A DNA stretch of 64,000 nt from contig JAXMFT010000001.1 of the NCBI GenBank assembly GCA_046347635.1, positions 310,001-374,000 on the forward strand, in the 5' to 3' direction. Made by a program: the position numbers and the translations under genes. The DNA comes from JAGVSZ01 sp019137045. Lineage in GTDB: Bacteria; Pseudomonadota; Gammaproteobacteria; Burkholderiales; SG8-39. Positions 17,266 to 25,703 of the stretch are shown piece by piece. Numbering within the stretch: the stretch's first letter is position 1; every line of letters starts with the position of its first letter. A model generated the notes under the pieces. That model searched no databases. It was given only the letters and a program-made list of their open reading frames with translations, and had not been told where the DNA came from.

Positions 17266-17787
17266 TCAGCACGGCGCGCGTGCGCACTGCACGACGCGCT
17301 CGCCCATGAAGCGCAGCACCTCGCCGCTGAACTCGAGCTGCGCGGTCGGGTCCTTGAACGCAGCCGCGAAACCCTCGGCGCACCGCTCGAGCGCGCGGTC
17401 GCGCTCGGCCACGCGCCCCTTGCGGCCGCCGGGATCGAGCTTGTCGAGACGGGTCTCGAGACCGATCAGTTCGCCGAGCGTCGCGAGGAACCGCTCCTTG
17501 CCCGCGGGCGCCGCGACGGCGCTCGCTTCCGCGACGAGCTGCTGGAGCAGTCGCGCGCGCTGGCGGTCCGCCTCGAAGACGTTCGCCGGCAGCGTCGCGC
17601 CCGGGCCCGCCGGCGCGGCCGATGCCGCGGCCGGCGCCGCGCCGGACGGGGCGCCCCTGGCGCCGGGCGGCGGCACGTTCGTCAGCTTCGTCCGGCCCGT
17701 CTCCGGGTCGCGCTGTCGATAGAGCTGGGCGCCGGCCGGGAGCGCGGCGAGCGCCAGCACGAGAACGAGGGCCCTGCGCGCGCGCAT
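17266..17787 (-). CDS. DUF4124-like secreted protein with coiled-coil segment
   Basis: A 173-residue protein with a signal peptide (about 1-20, ending LPAGAQ), then LYRQRDPETGRTKLTNVPPP, which resembles the DUF4124 envelope domain. A Pro/Ala-rich linker (about 42-68) leads to a helical part (FEADRQRARLLQQLVAEASA; IGLETRLDKLD). It is likely periplasmic. The Cys at the C-terminus (QCARAPC) is unusual for the family. It lies 11 bp downstream of the SDR gene, so the two may be co-transcribed. Confidence 0.75.
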   Translation of the reverse strand: MRARRALVLVLALAALPAGAQLYRQRDPETGRTKLTNVPPPGARGAPSGAAPAAASAAPAGPGATLPANVFEADRQRARLLQQLVAEASAVAAPAGKERFLATLGELIGLETRLDKLDPGGRKGRVAERDRALERCAEGFAAAFKDPTAQLEFSGEVLRFMGERVVQCARAPC

Positions 17788-17798
17788 CGCCAACCTCC

Positions 17799-18629
17799 TC
17801 AGTCGAGGAAGAGATCGGCCAGGAACTTGTTGTTGCCCGGCACCACCGCGTACTTGCCGAGGTCGGTGACGCCCTCCTGCGCGAGCACCTCCTCGTCGAT
17901 GTAGAGGTTGCCGGTGTGCTTGCGCGCGTCGCGCCGGAAGACGAGGTACGCGGTGTCGGCCAGGATTTCCGGCCTGCGGCACAGCTTCGGGTCCACGCCC
18001 GGCAGCAGCGCGAGTGCCGCGGTTGCGATCACGGTGCGCGGCCACAGCCCGTTCACCGCGATGCCGTCGGCGCGGAACTCCTCCGCCATGCCGATCACGC
18101 ACATGCTCATGCCGTACTTCGCCATCGTGTACGCGACGTGACCCTTGAACCAGCGCGGGTTCATGTTGAGCGGCGGGGAGAGCATCAGGACGTGGGGGTT
18201 GCGCCCGGCCTGCGCCGCCGTCCTCAGGAACGGGGCGCACGCCTGCGTCACGCAATAGGTGCCGCGCACGTTCACGCCGAACATCAGGTCGAAGCGCTTC
18301 ATCGGCGTCTCGAGCGTGCCGGTCAGGCTGATCGCGCTCGCGTTGTTGACCACGATGTCGATGCCGCCGAAGTGCTCTGCGCAGCGCTGCGCCGCGGCCG
18401 CGACGCCCGCTTCGTTGCGGATGTCGCACGGGATCGGCAGCGCCCGCCCGCCCGCCTGCGCGATCTCCTCCGCAGCGGTGTAGATCGTGCCGGGGAGCTT
18501 CGGATTCGGCTGCTCGGTCTTGGCCACCACCGCGACGTTCGCGCCGTCGGCCGCCGCGCGCTTGGCGATCGCCAGCCCGATGCCGCGCGAAGCGCCGGTG
18601 ATGAAGAGGGTCTTGCCCTGGAGGCTCAT
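17799..18629 (-). CDS. SDR family NAD(P)-dependent oxidoreductase (HSDL2-like)
   Basis: A 276-residue short-chain dehydrogenase. The cofactor motif is TGASRGIGLAIAKRA, then NNASAI and the catalytic YTMAK. The stretch LSPPLNMNPRWFKGHVAY and the C-terminal part resemble the N-terminal domain of HSDL2-type proteins, which lack a clear substrate. An AGGAG site precedes the ATG at 18629. It lies 17 bp past the enoyl-CoA hydratase stop, so an operon with fatty-acid or CoA-ester metabolism is likely. Confidence 0.9.
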   Translation of the reverse strand: MSLQGKTLFITGASRGIGLAIAKRAAADGANVAVVAKTEQPNPKLPGTIYTAAEEIAQAGGRALPIPCDIRNEAGVAAAAQRCAEHFGGIDIVVNNASAISLTGTLETPMKRFDLMFGVNVRGTYCVTQACAPFLRTAAQAGRNPHVLMLSPPLNMNPRWFKGHVAYTMAKYGMSMCVIGMAEEFRADGIAVNGLWPRTVIATAALALLPGVDPKLCRRPEILADTAYLVFRRDARKHTGNLYIDEEVLAQEGVTDLGKYAVVPGNNKFLADLFLD

Positions 18630-18646
18630 TGCGGTCTCCTGTCGGA

Positions 18647-19414
18647 TCATCCGCATCGGGAAAAATCGGGCTTGCGCTTCTCGAGGAACGCGCTGAACGC
18701 CTCTTTCGCCTCCGGCGATCCGAGCCGCTCCCCGAAGTGGCGGATTTCTTCGGCGAGCGCGGTCTCTATGGCGGGCATCCATGCGCGCTTCATCAGCCGC
18801 TTGGTGAGGCGCACGGACGCGGCGGGCTTCTCGGCCAGCTTCGTCGCCGCCTCGCCCGCGCGCATCATGAGGATCTCCGCCGGCACGACTTCGGTCACGA
18901 TGCCGAGCGCGTGCGCCTGCGCGGCGTCGAACGGCTCGCCGAGCAGCAGCAGCTCGGCGGCGCGCTGGTAGCCGGCGATCGACGGCAGCAGGAAGCTCGA
19001 CGCCGCCTCCGGGCACAGCCCGAGGTTGACGAACGGCAACGCGAACTTCGTGCCGTCGGCCGCATACACGAGGTCACAGTGCAGCAGCATCGTCGTGCCG
19101 ACGCCCACCGCCACGCCGCTGACCGCGGCCACCAGCGGTTTTTCGGCGTGGCTCACCGCGTGGAGGAAACCGAACACCGGCGCCTCCGGTGTGCGGGGCG
19201 CGTTGGCGAGGAAGTCCTGCAGGTCGTTGCCGGCGGTGAACGCGTCGCCCGCGCCATGGATCAGCACGACTCGCACGCCGGGGTCGGCGTCGGCCGCGCG
19301 CAGCGCCGCCGCGATCGCGGCGTACATGTCCGCGGTGAGCGCGTTCTTCTTCTCCGGGCGGTTGATCTGGATGCGCTGGACTGCGCCGTCGCGCGCGGTG
19401 AGGACGAGGCTCAT
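18647..19414 (-). CDS. Enoyl-CoA hydratase/isomerase family protein
   Basis: A 255-residue crotonase-fold enzyme. NRPEKKNALTADMYAAI opens the fold; FTAGNDLQDF and AVSGVAVGVGTTMLLHCDLV form the oxyanion hole. At the catalytic region, LPFVNLGLCPEAASSFLLP keeps the position equivalent to Glu164 (E of PEAASS) but not the other usual Glu, as in isomerase-type members. It lies upstream of the SDR gene on the same strand. Confidence 0.9.
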   Translation of the reverse strand: MSLVLTARDGAVQRIQINRPEKKNALTADMYAAIAAALRAADADPGVRVVLIHGAGDAFTAGNDLQDFLANAPRTPEAPVFGFLHAVSHAEKPLVAAVSGVAVGVGTTMLLHCDLVYAADGTKFALPFVNLGLCPEAASSFLLPSIAGYQRAAELLLLGEPFDAAQAHALGIVTEVVPAEILMMRAGEAATKLAEKPAASVRLTKRLMKRAWMPAIETALAEEIRHFGERLGSPEAKEAFSAFLEKRKPDFSRCG

Positions 19415-19489
19415 GGGGACACCCGCAAGAGTGGCTGCGGGGCGATGATAAACTGCCCGCACGCCGTTCGTCGCACCCGGGGTGCCGGC

Positions 19490-19999
19490 ATGATCAGGAA
19501 GCTGCACCACAACGCCTACCGCTGCCGCGACTCGGAGGAGACGCGCCGGTTCTACGAGGACTTCCTCGGGCTGCCGCTGGCCGGCACGCTGTGGATCGAG
19601 GAGTCGAAGAGCGGCCGCCGCACCGACACGCTGCACACCTTCTACCGCATGGACGACGGCTCGTTCCTCGCCTTCTTCGAGGCGCCCGACCTGCCGTTCG
19701 AGTTCAAGCCGCAGCACGACTACGACCTGCACATCGCGCTCGAGGTCGAGCGCGCCGTGCTCGAGCCGATGATGGCGAAGGCGCGCGCCGCGGGGGTGGA
19801 GGTGCGCGGGATCTCCGACCACCGCTTCATCGACTCGATCTACTTCCGCGATCCGAACGGCTACGTGATCGAGCTCACCGCGAAGCGGCCGAGCCACGAC
19901 CGGGAGATGGACCCGTCCGCGAACGGCGCGCGGGCGAAGCTCGACGCGTGGCAGGCGCGCAAGCGCGCGCCCGGCGCTCAGGCCGAGGGCAGCCGGTAG
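19490..19999 (+). CDS. VOC family protein (glyoxalase/extradiol dioxygenase-like)
   Basis: A 169-residue VOC protein. MIRKLHHNAYRCRDSEETRR gives the first His ligand, DYDLHIALEVE the second and GYVIELTAK the Glu ligand. The C-terminal tail (after about 140) is charged and probably disordered. Its last 22 bp overlap, tail to tail, the 3' end of the acyl-CoA ligase gene on the other strand. The reaction is unknown. Confidence 0.9.
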   Translation: MIRKLHHNAYRCRDSEETRRFYEDFLGLPLAGTLWIEESKSGRRTDTLHTFYRMDDGSFLAFFEAPDLPFEFKPQHDYDLHIALEVERAVLEPMMAKARAAGVEVRGISDHRFIDSIYFRDPNGYVIELTAKRPSHDREMDPSANGARAKLDAWQARKRAPGAQAEGSR

Positions 20000-21606
20000 T
20001 CCCTGAACTGCTCGCGCAGGGTGAGCTTGGACAGCTTCCCGGTCGCGGTGTGCGGCAGCTCGGCGACGAAGATCACGTCGTCCGGGATCATCCACTTGGC
20101 GACCTTGCCCTCGTAGAAGGCGAGCAGCGCCGCGCGCGTCACCTCCGCGCCCTGTTTCTTCACCGCGACCACGACCGGGCGCTCGTCCCACTTGGGGTGC
20201 GCGACGCCGATCACCGCGGCCTCCGCGATCGCCGGGTGCGCGACCGCGATGTTCTCCAGGTCGATCGAGCTGATCCACTCCCCGCCGGACTTGATCACGT
20301 CCTTGGAGCGGTCGGTGATCTGCATGAATCCGTCCGCGTCGATGGTGGCCACGTCGCCGGTGGGGAACCAGCCGTCGCGCAGCACGTTCCCGCCCTCGCC
20401 CTTGAAGTAGCCGCTGGTGATCCACGGCCCGCGCACGTGCAGGTCGCCGAAGGCCTTGCCGTCGTGCGGCAGCGCGCGGCCCCCGCCGTCCACGATCTTC
20501 ATCTCGACGCCGTAGATCGTGCGCCCCTGCTTGCAGCGCAGCGCGAAGCGCTCGTCCGCGGGCAGCCGCTCGTGCTTGCCCTTCAGCGTGAGCAGCGTGC
20601 CGAGCGGGCTCATCTCGGTCATGCCCCAGGCGTGCTGGCAGTCGACCCCGAACTCCTCGTCGAACTGGCGGATCATCGCCGGCGGCGCGGCCGACCCGCC
20701 GACCACCGCCCGGCGCAGGGTCGAGAACCTGAGCGCGTTCGCCTTCATGTGCGCCAGGAGCCCGAGCCAGACCGTGGGCACGCCCGCGGTCAGGGTGACC
20801 TTCTCCGCCTCGAACAGCTCGTACAGGCTCTTGCCGTCGAGCGCCGGGCCGGGGAAGACGAGCTTGCAGCCGTTCATCGTGGCGAGGTACGGAACGCCCC
20901 AGGCGTTCACGTGGAACATGGGGACGACCGGGAGGATGGTCTCGCGCGCCGAGGCGCCGAACACGTCGGGCAGGGACGCCGCGTACGCGTGCAGCACGGT
21001 CGAGCGGTGCGAGTAGAGGACCCCCTTCGGGTTGCCGGTCGTGCCCGAGGTGTAGCACAGCCCCGACGCGGTCCACTCGTCGAGCCGCGGCCACTCGTAG
21101 TCGCCGCGCTCGGCCGCGAGGAGCGCCTCGTGGCAGAGCGGCTTCACGCCCGGGATGTCGGGCAGGTGCGCAGCGTCGGTCATCGCCACCCACCCGCGCA
21201 CCCCCTTGCAGTGCGGCGCGAGCTTCTCGACCAGCGGCGCGAACGTCAGGTCGAAGAAGACGTACGCGTCCTCGGCGTGGTTCACGATGTAGGCGAGCTG
21301 GTCGGGGAACAGGCGCGGATTGATGGTGTGGATCACCGCCCCCATCCCCGACACGGCGTAGTACAGCTCGAGGTGGCGGTAGCCGTTCCAGGCGAGCGTG
21401 CCGACCCGGTCGCCGGGTTTCACGCCGAGCCGCGCGAGCGCCTGCGCGAGCGCGCGCGAGCGCGCGTGCGCGTCGGCGTAGGTGTAGCGGTGGATCGGGC
21501 CTTCGACCGTGCGCGACACGATCTCGGTGTCGGGATGGCAGCGGTCGGCGTGCGCGATGAGCGACGAGATCAGCAGCGGCTGATCCATCATCTGGCCGCG
21601 AAGCAT
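19978..21606 (-). CDS. Acyl-CoA synthetase, long/medium-chain fatty acid type (AlkK-like)
   Basis: A 542-residue AMP-forming ligase that activates a fatty acid to its CoA thioester through an acyl-adenylate. ANL motifs in order: YTSGTTGNPKGVLYSH (P-loop), MFHVNAWGVPY, WGMTEMSP, WFPTGDVATIDADGF and DRSKDVIKSGGEWIS; the C-terminal catalytic Lys is in TATGKLSK. The ATG at 21606 follows GAGGG by 5 bp. It feeds the hydratases, dehydrogenases and thiolase elsewhere in the window. The chain length is inferred from overall resemblance only. Confidence 0.93.
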   Translation of the reverse strand: MLRGQMMDQPLLISSLIAHADRCHPDTEIVSRTVEGPIHRYTYADAHARSRALAQALARLGVKPGDRVGTLAWNGYRHLELYYAVSGMGAVIHTINPRLFPDQLAYIVNHAEDAYVFFDLTFAPLVEKLAPHCKGVRGWVAMTDAAHLPDIPGVKPLCHEALLAAERGDYEWPRLDEWTASGLCYTSGTTGNPKGVLYSHRSTVLHAYAASLPDVFGASARETILPVVPMFHVNAWGVPYLATMNGCKLVFPGPALDGKSLYELFEAEKVTLTAGVPTVWLGLLAHMKANALRFSTLRRAVVGGSAAPPAMIRQFDEEFGVDCQHAWGMTEMSPLGTLLTLKGKHERLPADERFALRCKQGRTIYGVEMKIVDGGGRALPHDGKAFGDLHVRGPWITSGYFKGEGGNVLRDGWFPTGDVATIDADGFMQITDRSKDVIKSGGEWISSIDLENIAVAHPAIAEAAVIGVAHPKWDERPVVVAVKKQGAEVTRAALLAFYEGKVAKWMIPDDVIFVAELPHTATGKLSKLTLREQFRDYRLPSA

Positions 21607-21728
21607 TGGAGCCCTCGCTCGGTGACAGGCGTGGGCGGGCAAGTTACCCGCGCGGCGGGAGGCGTGTCAACACGCCCATCCCGTCCGCCGGGCGGGAGCG
21701 GCGGCCGGGACGGGCGGGACCGGGGAAT

Positions 21729-23123
21729 TCAGCGCAGCACGACGAGATCGACGGGCGCCGCCACACCCGCGACCGAGCGCTGCGGCCGGGGCACCGCCGA
21801 CGGCGACGCGGGGAACCCCTGCTCCACCGCGCACCGGAAGGCGCCGGCGGTCGTGAGCGCGCGCACGCCTTCGGCCTTGGTGTGGTTCTGGAGCTTCGCC
21901 GCGCGGTTGACCGGGTCGCCGATCACCGCGTACTCGAGACGCGCCGCGTCGCCGATCGCGCCGCAGGTCACGGTGCCGACCTCGACGCCGACGCCGACGC
22001 CGGGCGCGGGGAGCCCGCGTCCGCGCCGCTCCGCCGCCCAGGCCTCGAGCGCGTCGACGAGCGCCCCGGCGGCGGCGATCGCGTCCGCCGCGTGCGTGGC
22101 CGAGGACCGCACTGCGCCGAAGGTCACCATGATCCCGTCGCCGAGGTAAGTGATGACCGTGCCGCGGTGCGCGCGGATCACCGGCACCGCGATCGCCTGG
22201 TACTCGCCGAGGAGCCTGACCAGCTCGCCCGGCGCGAGCTCGCCGGCGAGCCGCGTGAAGCCGCGCAGGTCGACGAACATCGCGGCGGCCTCGGTCTGCC
22301 GGCCCTCGCCCGGACGCAGGGCCGCCTCCTCCGCGCCGACGATCGTGGCGGCGATCTCCGGGGAGAAGAAGCGCGCGAGCCGCCCGGCGGCGGCGCCCTC
22401 GGCGACGGCGCGGTGCAGCAGCGCGCGTGCGCGCGCCGCGGCGACCGCGAGCAGCGCCGCCACCACCAGGATCGAGAGCACCTTGTCCAGCTCGCCGCCG
22501 ATCAGCACGCGGGCCGAGGTCATGTACGCCACGTAGTCGCGCGTGATGAGCGCCATCCTGCCGGGCCCGGCGAGCGCGTAGCCGAGCAGGGCGAGCCAGC
22601 CGGCCGCGGCCGCGACACCGGCGAACAGCACGTAGCCGGGCGCGGGGCTGAGCGCGCGCAGCGCGATGAAGATGAAGATGTAGAGCAGCGTCGGCGCCTT
22701 GAGGTAGAACGCCGCCGGCTGCCCGTACTGGATGTGGAAGCTCCAGATGGTGACCATCAGCACGCCGACGTCGACCGCGGTCGAGGCGAGCCGCATCGCG
22801 TGCGTCATGCGGTCCTGGTAGGCGCGGTAGAGCCGCCACACGGTGAACGCACCGTAGATCCCCAGCGCCCACGGCACCGGGTGGAAGACCGCGTCGGCCG
22901 GGTAGGTCTTGCGCGAGACCGCGTAGAGGAGCGCGAAGGCGCTCACCAGCCCGGCCTGCACCCAGCCGGTGAGGATCTCGTTCGCGCGCGCCTGGGCGGC
23001 GATCGCGCCGCGCACGTGGTCGGGCAGCCGCGCGAGCTCCGCGCGCGAGAGCCAGCGCGCGAGCTCGCGCCAGGCGTCCCGCAGCGACGCGCCGCCGCGG
23101 CGCGCGACCGCGACCGCGTTCAC
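21729..23123 (-). CDS. Membrane-bound class III adenylate/guanylate cyclase
   Basis: A 464-residue protein. About 45-230 holds around six transmembrane helices; about 265-460 is a class III cyclase catalytic domain. Metal-binding Asp residues are in MFVDLRGFTRLAG and TYLGDGIMVTFG. The transition-state Asn is present in GDPVNRAAKLQ, but the usual Arg four residues on is Lys. The position before LGD that is normally the base-selecting Lys is Thr. The product nucleotide is therefore uncertain. The GTG start overlaps the patatin stop in GTGA, so it is translationally coupled to the phospholipase upstream. Confidence 0.88.
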   Translation of the reverse strand: MNAVAVARRGGASLRDAWRELARWLSRAELARLPDHVRGAIAAQARANEILTGWVQAGLVSAFALLYAVSRKTYPADAVFHPVPWALGIYGAFTVWRLYRAYQDRMTHAMRLASTAVDVGVLMVTIWSFHIQYGQPAAFYLKAPTLLYIFIFIALRALSPAPGYVLFAGVAAAAGWLALLGYALAGPGRMALITRDYVAYMTSARVLIGGELDKVLSILVVAALLAVAAARARALLHRAVAEGAAAGRLARFFSPEIAATIVGAEEAALRPGEGRQTEAAAMFVDLRGFTRLAGELAPGELVRLLGEYQAIAVPVIRAHRGTVITYLGDGIMVTFGAVRSSATHAADAIAAAGALVDALEAWAAERRGRGLPAPGVGVGVEVGTVTCGAIGDAARLEYAVIGDPVNRAAKLQNHTKAEGVRALTTAGAFRCAVEQGFPASPSAVPRPQRSVAGVAAPVDLVVLR

Positions 23124-24136
23124 AGGAAGCGCGCGGCGAGGTCGGTCGAGGACTCGCGCCCGAGCTTGTCGTAGTTCGCCTCGAGGAAGGCGGTGGCGCG
23201 GCCGCGGCCGAGCTCGTGCAGCCACATGAGGAAGTCCCACTGGGCGTTCAGCTTCGACGACACGCCGAGCTTGCGCATCTCCTCCTCCGCGTCGACGCAG
23301 TGGACGAACATGCGCTTCAGCCGCCCGCCGTCGTCGTAACCGCCGTCGACGAGCCGGGTGACGAAGTTGATCGCGCGCATCTCGCGCATGAGCGAGGAGT
23401 TGAACGAGAGCGTGTTGATGCGGTCGAAGATCGCCTGCGCGGTGGTGGGCACCTCCTCGATCACGATCGGATTGATCATCACCAGCAGCACGTCGCGCGA
23501 TTCGCAGTTGTAGATGAGCGGGAAGATCGGCGGGTTGCCCATGTAGCCCCCGTCCCAGTAGTGCTCGCCGTCCACCTCGACCGCCTGGAACATGAACGGC
23601 AGGCAGGCGGACGCGAGCACCGCCTCGATGCACATCTCCCGGCACTCGAACACCCGGATGCGGCCGCTCTTCACGTTCGCCGCGCAGGTGAAGAGCCGCA
23701 CCCCGGACTCGCGCCGCAGCCGGTCGAAGTCGACCACCTCCATCAGCACGTCGCGCAGCGGGTGGCTGTTGAGCGGGTTGAACTGGTAGGGCGACCAGAA
23801 GCGCGTCATCGCGTCGAACATGAACCACAGCGGCGAGTGATCCATGTTCCCGGGGCTGGTCGCCCTGTCGAGGAGCGACGGCTGCAGCGGCGAGTGGCGC
23901 GCCACCTCGCCCACCCTGGTCCAGAACTCGCGCAGCTTCGCGCGCGCACCCGCGTTCCCGCCGATGGTGAGGCCGTAGGCGAGCACCGCCGCGTTCATCG
24001 CGCCGGCGCTCGTCCCCACTACGCCCTCGATCCCGATGCGCTCGTCCTCGAGCAGGCGGTCGAGCACGCCCCAGGCGAACGCGCCGTGGCTGCCGCCGCC
24101 CTGCAGGGCGAGGTTGACGAGCTTCTTGGTCGTCAT
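23120..24136 (-). CDS. Patatin-like phospholipase
   Basis: A 338-residue serine hydrolase. The oxyanion hole is GGGSHGAF (residues 13-20), the nucleophile is Ser43 in GTSAG and the dyad Asp is in WDGGYMGNPP. Patatins use a Ser-Asp dyad to hydrolyse acyl esters of lipids. There is no signal peptide, so it probably acts in the cytoplasm or on the inner membrane. Two contexts bear on its job: a cyclase overlapping its stop by 4 bp, and a divergent bdhA across a 153-bp spacer with a strong palindrome. Confidence 0.93.
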   Translation of the reverse strand: MTTKKLVNLALQGGGSHGAFAWGVLDRLLEDERIGIEGVVGTSAGAMNAAVLAYGLTIGGNAGARAKLREFWTRVGEVARHSPLQPSLLDRATSPGNMDHSPLWFMFDAMTRFWSPYQFNPLNSHPLRDVLMEVVDFDRLRRESGVRLFTCAANVKSGRIRVFECREMCIEAVLASACLPFMFQAVEVDGEHYWDGGYMGNPPIFPLIYNCESRDVLLVMINPIVIEEVPTTAQAIFDRINTLSFNSSLMREMRAINFVTRLVDGGYDDGGRLKRMFVHCVDAEEEMRKLGVSSKLNAQWDFLMWLHELGRGRATAFLEANYDKLGRESSTDLAARFL

Positions 24137-24191
24137 GGGGAGCTCCGGGGCGCGGCTTGCGGATCCCCCTGAGTCGCGCCGACCTCCCGCC

Positions 24192-24218
24192 CCTTACAGC
24201 GCCGGGGGCGCCGTAAGG
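24192..24218. repeat. Imperfect palindrome between patatin and bdhA
   Basis: CCTTAC pairs with GTAAGG; inside lie one A-C mismatch and five further pairs (GCGCC/GGCGC) around a GGG loop. It lies in the divergent spacer and could be an operator for either gene or a leader hairpin of the patatin mRNA. Confidence 0.5.
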
Positions 24219-24289
24219 CCCGCGCTGCCGGGGCGACTACTCCGCGTCCAGTGCGCCGATCGCTGCGCTGCCACACGGAGAGTCGCGCC

Positions 24290-25072
24290 ATGCTGAAAGG
24301 AAAGACCGCCCTCGTCACCGGCTCCACGAGCGGCATCGGCCTCGGAATCGCCGAGGCGCTCGCCGCCCGCGGCGCCAACATCGTGCTCAACGGGCTCGGC
24401 GACCGCGCCGAGGTCGAGCGCCTGCGCGCGCGCATCGCCGACCAGCACCGCGTCGCGGTGCGGTACGACGCCGCCGACATGTCCAGGCCGGACGCGATCC
24501 GGGCGATGGTCGAGTCGTCGATCGCCGCGCTCGGCGCGATCGACGTGCTGGTGAACAACGCCGGCATCCAGTTCGTCGCCCCGGTCGAGGACTTCCCGGT
24601 GGAGAAGTGGGACGCGATCCTCGCGATCAACCTCTCGGCCGCGTTCCACACCACCCGCCTCGCCCTGCCGCGCATGAAGGCGAACGGCTGGGGCCGGATC
24701 GTGAACATCGCCTCGGCGCACGCGCTCGTCGCTTCGCCGTACAAGTCGGCGTACGTCGCCGCGAAGCACGGCATCGCCGGGTTCACCAAGGCGATCGCGC
24801 TGGAGGTCGCCGAGCAGGGCATCACCGTCAACGCGATCTGCCCGGGCTACGTCTGGACCCCGCTCGTCGAGCGGCAGATCCCCGACACCGCGAAGGCGCG
24901 CGGGATCACCGAGGAGCAGGTGAAGCGCGACGTCCTGCTCGCCGCGCAGCCGACCAGGAAGTTCGTGACCGTCGCCGAGGTCGCCGAGCTGGCGGCGTTC
25001 CTCGCCGGCGAGCGCGCCGCCTCGCTCACCGGCGCGATCCTGCCGCTGGACGGCGGCTGGACCGCGCACTGA
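24290..25072 (+). CDS. bdhA: 3-hydroxybutyrate dehydrogenase
   Basis: A 260-residue SDR enzyme oxidising D-3-hydroxybutyrate to acetoacetate with NAD. The cofactor motif is TGSTSGIGLGIAEAL. The catalytic Ser/Tyr/Lys are in IASAHALVASPYKSAYVAAK. The stretch CPGYVWTPLVERQIPD and the late DGGWTAH end are characteristic of bacterial BdhA. The ATG at 24290 gives the standard length. It is the step linking PHB or ketone-body turnover to central metabolism, matching the PHB-depolymerase-like esterase at 54.1-55.2 kb. A cupin gene follows 50 bp downstream. Confidence 0.95.
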   Translation: MLKGKTALVTGSTSGIGLGIAEALAARGANIVLNGLGDRAEVERLRARIADQHRVAVRYDAADMSRPDAIRAMVESSIAALGAIDVLVNNAGIQFVAPVEDFPVEKWDAILAINLSAAFHTTRLALPRMKANGWGRIVNIASAHALVASPYKSAYVAAKHGIAGFTKAIALEVAEQGITVNAICPGYVWTPLVERQIPDTAKARGITEEQVKRDVLLAAQPTRKFVTVAEVAELAAFLAGERAASLTGAILPLDGGWTAH

Positions 25073-25122
25073 AACCCGCGGCCGTCCGGCCGCACGCCTC
25101 GACCCCCTGAAAGGAGCCTCGC

Positions 25123-25620
25123 ATGAAATCGACCCGCCCCGCCTGGAAAGGCATCGTTCTCGCCGGCCTGCTGACCACCGGACTCGCGCTCGGCGCGAAC
25201 GCCGCGTCCGCGGGCGAGTGCCCCGCCGACAAGCGCGTCGCCGTCGGCCAGGGCCAGAAGCCCGGCCCGACGGCGCCGAAGGACGTGACCGACAAGGTCA
25301 TCGCCACGACCGATCTCACCAGGGAGGCGCTCGGGATCAAGGACCGCCAGTTCCGCGCCCGCCAGCTCGAGATCAAGCCGGGCGGCATCGTGCCCTGGCA
25401 CAGCCACGGCGACCGGCCGGCGATGATCTACGTGGTCTCGGGCGAGGTGACCGAGTACGCGAGCACCTGCGCGGTGCCGATCGTGCACCGCGCGGGCGAG
25501 GTCGCCGCCGAGCGCGCGCCGACGTCGCACTGGTGGCAGAACACCGGCAAGGCGAGCTCGGTGCTGATCTCGGTCGACCTCTTCCGCATCGACGACAAGG
25601 TCAACGAGAAGATGATGTGA
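25123..25620 (+). CDS. Secreted cupin-domain protein
   Basis: A 165-residue protein with a signal peptide (about 1-30, ending ANAASA). The cupin fold appears at about 70-160: IKPGGIVPWHSHGDRPAMIY supplies a HxH-type metal site, and the second motif is less typical (APTSHWWQNTG, one His). It is likely periplasmic. The reaction is unknown. An AAAGGAG ribosome site precedes the ATG, and it may be co-transcribed with bdhA. Confidence 0.88.
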   Translation: MKSTRPAWKGIVLAGLLTTGLALGANAASAGECPADKRVAVGQGQKPGPTAPKDVTDKVIATTDLTREALGIKDRQFRARQLEIKPGGIVPWHSHGDRPAMIYVVSGEVTEYASTCAVPIVHRAGEVAAERAPTSHWWQNTGKASSVLISVDLFRIDDKVNEKMM

Positions 25621-25703
25621 CGAGACCGCGGCGCGCCTTCGGCACGGGCGGGGACGCACCCGGTCCCTCCCGCACGCCACAGCGCGCCGCGCGCGGAGCC
25701 GAC

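Noticed and set aside
23120..25072. Reading the patatin-cyclase pair as a CBASS or Pycsar defence island
   Set aside because: No CD-NTase, no integrase, transposon or base-composition change nearby, and bdhA is a core gene; kept only as a hypothesis in the findings.
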